From: Darksidea phi
Taxonomy: Eukaryota > Ascomycota > Dothideomycetes > Pleosporales > Lentitheciaceae
NCBI GenBank assembly: GCA_030770425.1
Contig: JASJFT010000361.1
Location: 1 to 26,172, forward strand
Direction: 5' to 3'
DNA length: 26,172 bases
The notes below the pieces were generated by a model. That model did no database searches. It worked only from the letters and a program-made list of their open reading frames with translations, and had not been told where the DNA came from. Positions 10,440-19,687 of this stretch are shown piece by piece (position 1 is the first letter of the stretch; every line of letters starts with the position of its first letter). A program made the position numbers and the translations under genes.

Positions 10440-10796
10440 TTTTACGGACCTTGGGCTTCACTCCCATCACCCAAATTACCGCTAAGAAAAACCGCCATAC
10501 CGCAGCATACATATTGGCCATTATCTACCTTCCATTCAAAACTTGCCCAAAGGCTTACCTAACACTAGCAGCAAATAGCTCCACCCGCCGAGCATTCGTC
10601 AAAACGCCCATAGTAATAGTAAATAGCTTCGTAAACACAGGGATAATGCCCATTGTGTTTCGGGCACGTGAACGAGTAGATACTGACGATAGCGCCTATT
10701 AGGAGCGCTGTGGCGTTGATGGTGCTGAGGATGGCTATGAAGCGAGCGATACGGCGGTGGGAGGTGTATGCAATGTTGCCGTCACCGGCTTAGTCT
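10440..10796 (-). pseudogene. Truncated DUF6594-like membrane protein fragment
   Basis: Read on the minus strand from about 10796, the frame gives NIAYTSHRRIARFIAILSTI followed by TALLIGAIVSIYSF. This is the first transmembrane helix of the C-terminal helical bundle found in fungal DUF6594 proteins. A frameshift follows, after which the next frame gives FTITMGVLTNARRVELFAAS, the typical second helix and the NARR.E.FAA motif. A stop comes next, then scattered recognisable residues. Upstream of the fragment a branch site (CACTAAC) and TTTTAG look like a former 3' splice site. The preceding exon is missing and its place is taken by the hairpin element at 10841-10976. The fragment is clearly non-functional. 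Confidence 0.65.
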
Positions 10797-10840
10797 AAAA
10801 ATATAGGTTAGTGACGTCTTATTTGAGATGCGTCAGTGGG

Positions 10841-10976
10841 GTACAGGTATAATATTACACCCTCAAATACTTCGCCCTTGCTAAATATCCTGTTGTGTCT
10901 TGGATGCATCTGCCATCAAGACAATAGAATATTTAGCAAGGGCGAAGTGTTTGAGAGTGAAATATCATATGTGTAC
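10841..10976. repeat. 136-bp hairpin / MITE-like inverted repeat
   Basis: The two halves are near-perfect reverse complements. A 20-bp core, ACTTCGCCCTTGCTAAATAT (10869-10888), is matched exactly by its complement at 10929-10948, and pairing continues outward to GTAC at both ends and inward almost to a tiny loop near 10907. The outer ends remain partly complementary (CAGTGGGG against AAGCGGAGG). No transposase is encoded. It is either a foldback MITE or two head-to-head copies of a short element. A target-site duplication is not obvious. Confidence 0.75.
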
Positions 10977-10982
10977 CTCCGC

Positions 10983-11787
10983 TTAACTATTTAACTTTGT
11001 AGACTCTGCGACAAAGAATCCCGCGCCGACAAGCAACAATGCACCGACCGCAGCACGACCCAATTCCCGCCTTCGCACCGGTGGACAGACTACTAGCTAC
11101 TCCGGCGTTCTGTTCGGGTTCTAGCGTTTGTGTTTCACTGACGCCCATCGAGGACTGGGGAGATTGGGGCGTATGGTGTTGGTGCTTGTGCTTGTGCTTG
11201 TGCTAGACGCGGTCGAGAGTGAATCGGTCGAGGACGACGGATTCACACCGAGTTGCGGATATAGTATATGTACGTTCGGGTCGTCATCTGTGGTGCAGCA
11301 TGCTTTCGTATCGCCAACACAACACCATCGTCCGCTTGTAGCTGTGCCATCGCAAGGCGCAATGGTGGCGGCGAGAGACGGGCCATAGGTATACAGTTAG
11401 CGCTTGTCTATACAAGGCACTCGGTTCGTATTAATACTGGTGTCAACGTTGTACTTACGCCATCAGGGCATATGTTCAGGCGCCTGTCCCTATTTCTTAT
11501 TCAAGTGCTTTCCGTATAAAAGTCCCTCCAATACCCAGTTATTCAACCCCATTTCCAGACCATCTATTCATACAGACACCGTTCGGAAGGCAAATATCGG
11601 CGGCGGGTCCGTTGCTTCTGTCACCGCCAGAAGGGTTGGTGCGACCGGTTACGCAGCGAATGGTATCGGCTTCCAGACATGGTTCGTAGTCGGGGTCGAT
11701 GTAAGTGGTACCGTGCGGCATGTGGCAGGTTGCCGAGACCGAGCGGATAACAGCGAAATGGCGGCGTCTATATAATATTGCGATTTA
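10983..11787 (-). pseudogene. Broken cysteine-rich single-pass membrane protein gene
   Basis: On the minus strand the order of blocks is clear. A decayed start region near 11787 is followed by TCHMPHGTTYIDPDYEPC and ADICLPNGVCMN (about 11740-11560). A probable intron follows, with an intact GTAAGT donor near 11460 and a GCTAAC branch site, but the expected AG reads AT. The next exon reads IAPCDGTATSGRWCCVG, then KACCTTDD and a Ser/Thr-rich stretch. The gene ends with SLSTGAKAGIG and, one frame away, AAVGALLLVGAGFFVAE, a single transmembrane helix. This is the plan of a common fungal surface-protein family of unknown function. At least three frameshifts, one stop and the lost acceptor show it is dead. 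A (GTGCTT)n run at about 11178-11203 marks one frameshift. Confidence 0.7.
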
Positions 11788-12035
11788 TGCATGTTGTGTG
11801 GCCGTCGATGTTGTGACGGCTTCGGGCAACAATGGGGAGGACGACAATCACATGGATGATCCTTCATGAAGGCCTCGGATGAGGCCACTTCTCTCTTTTG
11901 TACCAATAGCGCGGAAGGATTCGGGAGTTTATTCCAACTAGGGAAGTCAATGTGGGGCGTCAATAGGCTGAGGCTTGCCTTTGGCGTTACGAATACGATG
12001 TGGATTCCCGTGACGTTGCACAAACATAGTTTAGC

Positions 12036-13325
12036 TCAGACGGGTGCTTCTAGCGTAGCGATGGTGCCATTGAGCTTCAGGCCGGCCACGTACAAGCCTC
12101 GTATGCCACCAACGTCGGTGTACAGACGAGCATGGAATGCGATGTGCCATTTCTTTTCGTCTTCCCAAACGGTAGGACTGCCGGGTGCCAGCAGGCCCCA
12201 CGACCCAGTCTGCAGCAGCGGCTCAGACGCCCGTGTATATGGGCCTGTGATACTCCTACTCGTCGCGTATTTGATGTTATAAGAAGGGTTGAATGTACAA
12301 CCAGAGCTGTAGAATAGGAAGTAAACGCCCTCCTCACTACGGGCCATCACCGGAGCTTCCACTAGTGGACCATCATCGGGCGTTCGATCGAGTATCGTGA
12401 CAGGGGCTCCAAAAGGAGTTATGCCGTCTTCTTCCATGTTCTGCAGAAGGATTGGCGTAGCTTTCTGGGGGAATACCATATTTCTGCATTCGCCCCCATA
12501 ACCTCGCAGATTGCCATCAATCTTGTAGACCAGATATATGCTTCCGTCCGAGTCGGTAATCGCTCCAGGGTCAATCGCGCCGCCTTCATCCACCGGGCAT
12601 GCGATAGGGTTCGGCTCTGGCTGGAAAGGCCCCGTTGGCGTATCGCTAATGGCAGCGCCAAAGCAATGCACAGCACTGTTGGCGGCGCTCGCAGCCGTCG
12701 CTGAATAATAAAGTACAAACTTTCCATCCGGTCGCTGGAGAATCTCGGGAGCCCACACGTCGGCTCTACGGACTTGCACGTTGGCATCCGCTTCAGCCGG
12801 CATGGTGTCCCTTGCAACCCACTGTCCCAACGCTTGCAAAGGACCTCTGATGTCGCTTGAAAATGACCAATCCAACAAATCTGTCGACATCGCGAGCTGC
12901 ACGTTGGCGACTCCGAAATCCTTGACCTGCCCGTGCACGTTGCTGTCGATGATGCCAGCGGCACTGTTCGTACCGTAGACATACCACGTCCGATTAAAAC
13001 GAAAAAGTGCCGGATCAGGAAAGTTGGAAGAAAGAATTTCGACAAATGGCGCATCTACGGAATATGTTCCTGTCTGTACTCTTTTTGCTGCTCGAGGGAG
13101 CGCCGTCCCCCCGGCGCAGAGAATGACGGCGACGGCCGTTGTGAAAAAGCCGATAATCAGCAGCCATCTGGCCGGCACGCCGAAGAGCTGTGAGCGGTGT
13201 GGGTCGCTTTTTGCAGGCCAAAGCCTTGTCCAAAGAGGTCTTGTTCTCTTGCCGGGGGCTTCAAGGTCCGGAAGGTCCAGTATGTCTTCGGCCGTTATGC
13301 TGCCATCGCTTGATGGTGGTCTCAT
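12036..13325 (-). CDS. Membrane-anchored glycoside hydrolase family 43 protein (429 aa)
   Basis: A single exon runs from ATG at 13325 to TGA at 12036. Residues 1-53 are a polar, Arg-containing cytoplasmic tail, residues 54-71 (WLLIIGFFTTAVAVILC) are a transmembrane anchor, and the rest is a five-bladed beta-propeller of GH43. The three invariant acids are visible: base Asp104 in NFPDPALFRF, pKa modulator Asp252 in GGAIDPGAITD and general acid Glu323 in LVEAPVMA. RADVWAPEI is the usual internal motif. GH43 enzymes cleave arabinan, arabinoxylan or xylo-oligosaccharides; this one most resembles arabinofuranosidase or arabinanase types, but the substrate is not decidable here. The type II topology would place the catalytic domain on the cell surface or in the secretory lumen. 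It is divergently placed from the zinc-finger gene across about 870 bp. Confidence 0.9.
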   Translation of the reverse strand: MRPPSSDGSITAEDILDLPDLEAPGKRTRPLWTRLWPAKSDPHRSQLFGVPARWLLIIGFFTTAVAVILCAGGTALPRAAKRVQTGTYSVDAPFVEILSSNFPDPALFRFNRTWYVYGTNSAAGIIDSNVHGQVKDFGVANVQLAMSTDLLDWSFSSDIRGPLQALGQWVARDTMPAEADANVQVRRADVWAPEILQRPDGKFVLYYSATAASAANSAVHCFGAAISDTPTGPFQPEPNPIACPVDEGGAIDPGAITDSDGSIYLVYKIDGNLRGYGGECRNMVFPQKATPILLQNMEEDGITPFGAPVTILDRTPDDGPLVEAPVMARSEEGVYFLFYSSGCTFNPSYNIKYATSRSITGPYTRASEPLLQTGSWGLLAPGSPTVWEDEKKWHIAFHARLYTDVGGIRGLYVAGLKLNGTIATLEAPV

Positions 13326-14198
13326 TTCTCGTTTGCGGGCGCAGTCGTGGGTTCCGGTGCGTTTCGTGCACGCACAAGCAATCGGGATGGTGTTTTGAGG
13401 AAACCATGGTCGGGGAATGCCGGCAGATATATGGCGCAGTCGGCGAGAGTTGAATCTTCAAATGGAATCCTTCGGTGAGGCGGGCTGAGCTGGCTAAAAG
13501 GCAGGGGTCACGAGGTCTAGACGCCGCCAAGTCCAACGGCGTGGTGTGCGGGGCCGGGATGTCGATAGCTCCTGCCTGCTACGACGCTTCTTCTTAGGAC
13601 GCTCCTCCGGACACCTCACTTTACTGCTTGCTGCGTGCTGCGTGCTGCTCACTACTCCAACATCACTCCAGGAGTTCTGGCTGAACCATCCACGCGCCAG
13701 CCACACGCCAGCCACACGCCAAAACCATGTCGAAAGCACGCGGCTTTCCGTCCTGTCTCAGTGTCTTGGCACTCCAGTCGGCAGCACTGCGTTGCTGTTG
13801 CGGGTAGCCACATGGCGGTTCCATCTCATCTCTTCTCGACACGCTCCTTCGTCTTCTTCACTGTCTCTCCTTGCTCTTTTGCCTTTTGACGGCGCGGGTT
13901 GGCAAGGCACCTTTTCCAAGCCTATTGTGCTGCTCCGCGCCAAATCCCCACCATCACCATGTCTACCCAGCAATATTTTTCCCCTGTGCGCGTTTCGTCG
14001 CGCTTCCCTTGCAACCGTGCCAATGCTCTCTCCCGTTTGGCGTCGTACCGCCGTTTGCTAAGGTAACGTTTGTCACGTGTCTTCCCGCCTTAGCGCGTCC
14101 ACTCGACGACATTTGAACACCACCATTGGCACTTTGCGGGTCGCTCTCACCTCACTTCGTACTGGAACTGCGACATAGCCGCCTACAGGACGCTCGAG
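13326..14198. other. Divergent intergenic region (GH43 / zinc-finger gene)
   Basis: This is the probable bidirectional promoter. It holds pyrimidine-rich tracts (for example around 13848-13885) typical of fungal core promoters and 5' UTRs. It also has short direct repeats: GCTGCGT-like units at about 13628-13650 and ACACGCCAGCC-like units at about 13690-13722. The 171-codon plus-strand frame at 13546-14061 is Pro/Ser-rich low-complexity translation of this DNA and not convincing as a gene. Confidence 0.5.
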
Positions 14199-15744
14199 AT
14201 GGCATCCCGAGTCGCAAACCGTTTCGCCCTCTTTGCCGAGGACGAGGAAGCGCTGTCGCCGCAGACCAAGCAAATGCCTCGCAGCGGCAACCCCTTCATT
14301 GCCCAGGCGGCCGACGACGATGCGCCATGGCAGGAGGTCAAGCGCGGCAATACCCGTGGTCAGGGCCAAACACCGAAGCGGCAGACGCTTGGTATTCGTG
14401 CCGAACACGACCCCCCCTTCATTCGCACTCGCCCAAAGCAGCGAGACGTTTCCGGCTCGACCCAAGCAAGCAGCAACATCTCCGAAGACCCCCACGAGAA
14501 CTGGTGCGGCGTGTGCTCGTCCAAGTTCAATGGTAAATCGGCCCTTCTCAGCCACATCAAGGCGTCACCCGGCGATCACTCCAACTACTGCAACCTGTGC
14601 AAGCGAGTGTTCAAGGACCGCAACGGCTTGAAGAACCATGTCGAAAACTCTCTGGGTCATGAAGTCTTCTGCAACCTCTGCTTAAGCGCGTTCAAAAACG
14701 ACTGGGCTCTTAAGAATCACTTCGAGAACAACTACACGGTTGGTCACCAGTTCGTATGTCTGACGTGCCTATTGGGCTTCCGGACCAAGATTGAGTTGAC
14801 GAGGCACTTGCACACGGGAAAGAAGCACGTGGTGTGCAATACGTGTCAACGAATCTTTCGCAACCAGGATGAACGGGACGCGCACTGGAGCGAGACGACG
14901 AGTAAGTACCGCGAGGATTCCTTTTCGAGGTCCGACTGCTCAAAGGCTAAAAAATGTTTCAGAGCATAAACACTGTCTGCAGCCTGGCTGTGATTTCGAC
15001 GCGCCAAATGCGCATTTCTTAGAGAAGCATCTAGAAGAAGACCACTTCCGATGCGAGGGCTGTAAACGCATTCTACCTAGTCAGACCAAGCTGACGCAGC
15101 ATTACGAGACATGCAAGTTCGAGGTGCCGTGTCGAGATTGTGGAGAACGCTGTGCTAGTCAAGGCAAGCTAGCACTTCATCGGGAGAGGTGCACTGGCAC
15201 CCACGATAGTAGTGTCCCCGGTGCTAGCGAGGATGATCACCCGGAAGTAAGTCAAGCTACTTGCCTCTTCATACCATGATCGCGACGGTACTTACATGCA
15301 TAGCACACAACCGCGACAACCCACGCAGCCAGTGCACCCAGAGCCCTAACATGCTTCACCTGCTCCGCCGCCATGCCCTCCAGCACGGCTCTCATCTCCC
15401 ACCTTGAGCGCGGCCGCTGTCCTTCTCTCCCCGATCCCGCCCTCCTCACGCTCTGCCTTGGCAAATGGTGGTATTCTCCCCTCTTCATGGACCTCGATCT
15501 CCACGCGCAGATCCGCCGCAATGAAGTCGATCTTAAGGAGACGACGAACTGGATGGAGCAGGGCTTCTTGCGACCATTTGCCTGTCGTGGCCAGAGCTGT
15601 AGCGATACATTTGCGCGGTTTAGCGAACTGGTGGCGCATGTGGAGAGTGGGAAGTGTGCGTGGCATCTTGACATGTTACGGTTGGATTTGTTGATGGCCG
15701 AGATGCGAGCTTTGATGAAGAGGAGGGATAGCGTAGTGGGATGA
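14199..15744 (+). CDS. Multi-C2H2 zinc-finger protein (3 exons, 475 aa)
   Basis: Exons are 14199-14901, 14963-15246 and 15304-15744; the introns (61 and 57 bp) have GTAAGT donors and CAG/TAG acceptors and the frame is kept. Residues 1-100 are disordered and acidic or basic (NRFALFAEDEE, APWQEVKRGN). From Cys103 about ten zinc-finger-like units follow: CGVC, CNLC, CNLC, CLTC, CNTC, CLQPGC, CEGC, CRDC, CFTC and CRGQSC, each with a downstream His-His, His-Cys or related pair. Several end in Cys (HYETC, HRERC, HLERGRC, HVESGKC), so both C2H2 and C2HC types are present. Such arrays in ascomycetes bind RNA, DNA or protein; no target can be inferred. The N-terminal motif resembles those of ribosome- or RNA-associated proteins, which is only a hint. 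Confidence 0.88.
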
Positions 15745-16305
15745 TCGTCGCTCGTTCATGAAGCAATGCCGGGATGCAGTTCATGGGGGTAGGTGAGCTC
15801 GAGAGCTCCCCGAGCGGGGAGTATAAGTCGCGTGTTGCGCAGGTTAGGAAGCCTAAGCGGTTCCTCGCTTTTACTATGATATGGCTATGCCTGACAGTAA
15901 ATGCTCTAAATCGTGTCACGATCTTTGCATACCACATATCATTGCCCGCCCCTATACCCTCAAGCCTGCAACCTCTCTAGCACGCGCACAACGACCTCAG
16001 TCTTGGATACTCCCATTGCCGCGGCAAAAGAAGCGTAGCGCGGCTAGGCCCATTGCACCTTCCCTTTCCCGCGACATGTTTCTCAAATCGGCAATGCTTG
16101 AGTCAGCGACTTGTGCTCGGAGTCATCACTCTTCATTCCAACTCAACTTAATGGTCTTGCCTGCTTTCTTTCCACTTTTCTCACTTCACTTTATCTTTCA
16201 TTATATTCTTAACTTCACCAGTGTCAGCCCAAAAATCCCCTCACTAAATGAGAAACTCGTTTATGCCCGGTACCTCTCGATTCGGTCCCCTTCGTTGCGT
16301 CCACC
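15745..16305. other. Spacer with CT-rich promoter tract
   Basis: A small perfect stem (CTCCCC, loop GAGC, GGGGAG) lies at 15806-15821, about 60 bp after the zinc-finger stop. A long pyrimidine-rich tract at about 16131-16222, shortly before the next ATG, is a usual fungal 5' UTR or promoter feature. No gene is seen. Confidence 0.5.
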
Positions 16306-17784
16306 ATGCCATCGTGCGACGGACAAAACAGCAACGAGGCGTTCCATGGCCTGAAGAAGCGTAGGGCGGCGAACTTCGCGCACAGAACGCAGAATGCGGA
16401 TCTTGCGAAGCTCGACATGGTCCGATTGCGTGCGAAGGCAGAGTACTACCAAATCGACACATCTAGTCTTCGCTACAAGGTACGATGCCCATCCCCATAC
16501 TGCTCGCGAAACATACAAGTGGGGCTGTATTTAGAGGACTTTGGGCGTTAGGCCTGAGACTGCGATGCTATACTAAGTTGATGCCGGGAATTGATGCATA
16601 CCAATCATCACGCGACGATGAAGATGAAGGTGCACCTTCTAATACAAGTCGAAGCACTACTAATATATGCACAATGATAGTGGGAGTACATCGACGTGAT
16701 CGAGCGCCATCGGCGAGACAACGGACTCGCCCACTTCGCAAGAGGCGGCACGAGCAAAGGTGCTGGATTCACGGCGCTTCCTGCTGAAATACGTAACGTT
16801 GTTTATGGGATGGTGTTGATATCTTCGACGGTTATACCGATTTCCTACCATGAAGAGGAAGCACGTATGTGTGTGCGCAAACGCGTCCCCGCACCATACT
16901 GCTACGGATGCCCGCGCGAAAGCATGGAGGACCCATGTCTACCTGTCGTCTATGCTTTCGCCGCCCTCGGCATGGTCAATCGCCAGATAGCCAGTGAAGT
17001 CCGCACGTTTCTCTACGCCAACAACTCTTTCCAATTTTCCGCAGTGCCATATAGTCTGTCCTGGTCGTGGTTAGCCCCTTCCTGGTTTCCTCAATCGCGT
17101 TTCGGCCATATTTGGGAATCGGAGAGGTCTCGGCATAGAAGACGAAGTTTTCTCAGTCCAGCGTATCTCGAGGGGTTTGCAGGGTTCTTGGCTAGTATGG
17201 GCGAGGAGGGGCGAAGGGCTGTCAAGGTGTTGGAGTTGAAGGATGAAAGGGAAAGAGACGGCGGGATGCAGTGCTTGAACGATAATCACAGGTTCTTCGG
17301 CTTGTTCGCGCAATGTACAAATCTTACTACGCTTCTGCTCAGCATCACCGCCGATGACGTCACCGCCGCCGACCCGGCTGCCTATCACCGGTATTTGTTG
17401 GGTAGAGGCGTTGTGCCCCGGAGGGCGCTTCGAGCTTTTACCTCCAACTTCTCGCCAGCGCATCTGCCCCGCCTGGAGAAATTGACGCTCACATATACGA
17501 TCGGTGACAGAGAACTGTTCATACTAGATTCAACGGTTGTAGACATTAAGCGAAAACGCAGAAGGTGGAGGATAGCGTGGGATCTGGTGGCGGAGCAGAT
17601 AAACACCATGATGATGGTTTTGCAGAGATTATTGGCGAAGGAGTTGCAGGCGTGCGTCGTCGTTCGACGTGGCAAGATGGTGCAGTTTGCTTGGTGGGGA
17701 AGGATTTCGTATCAAACGGGAGACTTTGGATACTGGTGGCGCTATTGGAGACGCGACGGGCGGGATGATGGATATCCGTCGTGA
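16306..17784 (+). CDS. Orphan fungal protein with F-box-like LPAEIRN motif (2 exons, 425 aa)
   Basis: Exons are 16306-16479 and 16681-17784. The 201-bp intron has a GTACGA donor, a strong TACTAAT branch site and a TAG acceptor, joining RYK to WEYIDVIERH at phase 0. The N-terminal part (residues about 20-70) is basic and helical, slightly SAP-like (VRLRAKAEYYQIDTSSLRYK). The central motif FTALPAEIRNVVYGMVL is the usual start of a large ascomycete family of F-box-like or 2EXR-like orphan proteins. VNRQIASEVRTFLYANNSF follows, the family's second signature. The C-terminal third is rich in Arg and Trp (GYWWRYWRRDGRDDG). Family members are presumed adaptor or scaffold proteins, but no biochemical role is established. 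No signal peptide or membrane helix is visible. Confidence 0.8.
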
Positions 17785-17906
17785 CATGGCGGTACAAACC
17801 TCGTTCTGACTCCACCGTGGGATGGCTTTTGAGATACCCCTACCCATCTAGAGTGCCTCGCCATGCCCTCAACACCACCCTTCATACTCCATAGTGTTAG
17901 CGTTAC

Positions 17907-19302
17907 TGCACGATATCTGTCTCCCAATGATCAATGGGATATTGCTTCTCGCTGCCGGCGTTTTCGAATAAAGTTCCCAGCACGCTCTCTAGCCGCTCGT
18001 TATCCAGCTAATTACAGCCCCAAAGATGATCGAGCCTTCCCCCGGCCGCTAGTTGTATGCCTTGTGCTTATGAGACGCTTTTCCGCGTGCGCATGAGAGA
18101 TCTATGGAGTAGAGGTAGGAGGAAGGAATGAGTAGTGACGGAGAAGGTGCTCGAAGATACCCTTCCAAGTTCCGGACTTGAGTTCCGCGGTGTCGAGCCA
18201 GGCTTTAGTTACGGAGCCGAAGGCACTTGAAGTGGCTGACGGAACCAAGGACGTTGACAGGGGCGGCTGAGACTGGTGCGGCTGATGCACAGGCGATCGG
18301 AGTATAAGATCCTCAGGGCCTTTCCAGCAGCAGGGGTCCAGCTGAGTAGGTCGCAATCGAGGTACTGCGGTGTAAGAGGCCCCGGCGACTCTAAATCAGC
18401 GCACCGATTTATAATACCGCTAACGCCGCTTAAGTATTCCTTATCTGGATACTGTTGCTGCAGGTTCGAGAACAGCATGCGCCTACCGCCATCGTTGTCA
18501 TCATGATATTACAGGGGCTGAACCGACCCAACCGGCCCGGCCGCATCAACATACCCGAACTACAAGCGCCGTGGAAGGGTCCACATGTCATCCGACTGGG
18601 CAAGCCCCAAAGCACCAAAATCATAGGTATAGGGTAAGGTGAGGCGTAGATCATTGACGTGATCGAGCGTCGTGTTGCTCAACGCGGAGGCAAGGCAGTC
18701 TCGGAGACTGGCGATTGTGAGGTAGAGTGAGGGCGTTCTATCGGGTTCGTAATCATGCGGACGAACGAATAAGGGGTCGCGATTATAGTAATCTCGTCAG
18801 CATCGACGGGAATACCGTTTCGAATGTCTAGAATATGCCCAGCTCTTCTTCGCACTCTTCTGCGTTTGACTCTTCTTCAGCTTCCTTGGCCCCAAAGCGG
18901 CGCTGTCTACATCTATCAGCCATGATATTGAAGTGGACGTGTTTGATGACTGGGTGGATTGAAGAAAAGTTGCCTTTTCCGGAGACCAGCCACTCCATCT
19001 CTTGCACGGATGCTTTCTTCATCGGCCCAATGGGTCTGACAAAATGTCCGAATAGAACGCGCGTTGCCGCGCGGTGCAAGATCTTGCAGGTGAGACGTAA
19101 GATTTCTAGGCTGCGTTCGAAGTCCAGGTGGAGGATGCGCAGCGTGGCCGTATCTCTATCCACTGCCGATGACTCTCTGAGGTGTGACAGGGAGATGAGC
19201 TGCTGCACTGCACGAGCGAAGAACGGCAATCGTGACCTCGTTGTGCGGCTCCGCGGAGAGCCTCCCGAGTGGCGACACTTCCTTAAACCTAGCTGATGAC
19301 AT
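17907..19302 (-). pseudogene. Decayed F-box protein gene
   Basis: The minus-strand remnant begins with an ATG at 19302 (MSSARFKEVSPLGRL) but soon leaves frame. From about 19229 another frame gives RSLEILRLTCKILHRAATRV, LFGHFVRP, ASVQEMEWLV and FSSIHPVIKHVHF. A TAG follows an acidic stretch. Shifted frames then give VDADEITIIATPYSFVR, and SLRDCLASALSNTTLDHVND with YTYDFGALGLAQSDDMW. Two more stops precede FSNLQQQYPDKEYLSGVSGI and LTPQYLDCDLLSWTPAAGK (18478-18310), then LKSGTWKGIFEHL (about 18195). A weak C-terminal piece ending DHWETDIVQ lies near 17910. The order matches a pleosporalean-type F-box protein family that I recall. Several frameshifts and stops mean it cannot make an intact protein. 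Its left border is uncertain. Confidence 0.72.
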
Positions 19303-19687
19303 GGTATAATATGTGCGTTAATAGCGACAGAGGCGGTATACGTGCTCTATTCGGTACGCGCCACCGCCTCTTTGCTGTCATCAGCGCTAAAGCGGAAGCG
19401 GCAAGGTGTAACTCGCTTATCTGACCAATGATTTGATTCTGCCGGCAGCATAGTGAATCATCATCCGCATGGTTCAATGTCAGATTAACGCCATCCTACC
19501 TCATGGAGATCCTATCATGCCCTTGCGTTGCAGTATCGAAGGCGCATTCAGCTGTTTAGAGGACGGCAGAGTGAAAGTCTTGGCGTTTTCTGACGAACAT
19601 TTAAACCTGCGCGTCCCGCTTCCCCATGGCTTGGCCCCATCGCAGCGGCCATTGTGGCCGTCCATGTCTCGTTGATCCAACTGCATT
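19303..19687. other. Divergent spacer between F-box pseudogene and F-box gene
   Basis: Nothing convincing was found. The 68-codon plus-strand frame at 19469-19675 shows no family features and is not joined to the downstream gene by a good splice pair. Confidence 0.45.

Noticed and set aside
11866..12282. Plus-strand frame overlapping the 3' end of the GH43 gene
   Set aside because: It is antisense to a clearly conserved GH43 coding region and has no recognisable features.
12419..13054. 211-codon minus-strand frame
   Set aside because: It is a shifted-frame shadow of the GH43 gene.
13546..14061. 171-codon plus-strand frame between GH43 and the zinc-finger gene
   Set aside because: Low-complexity Ser/Pro/Leu translation of CT-rich promoter DNA; no domain and no splice support.
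14073..14555. 160-codon minus-strand frame
   Set aside because: Antisense shadow of the zinc-finger exon 1 and its 5' region.
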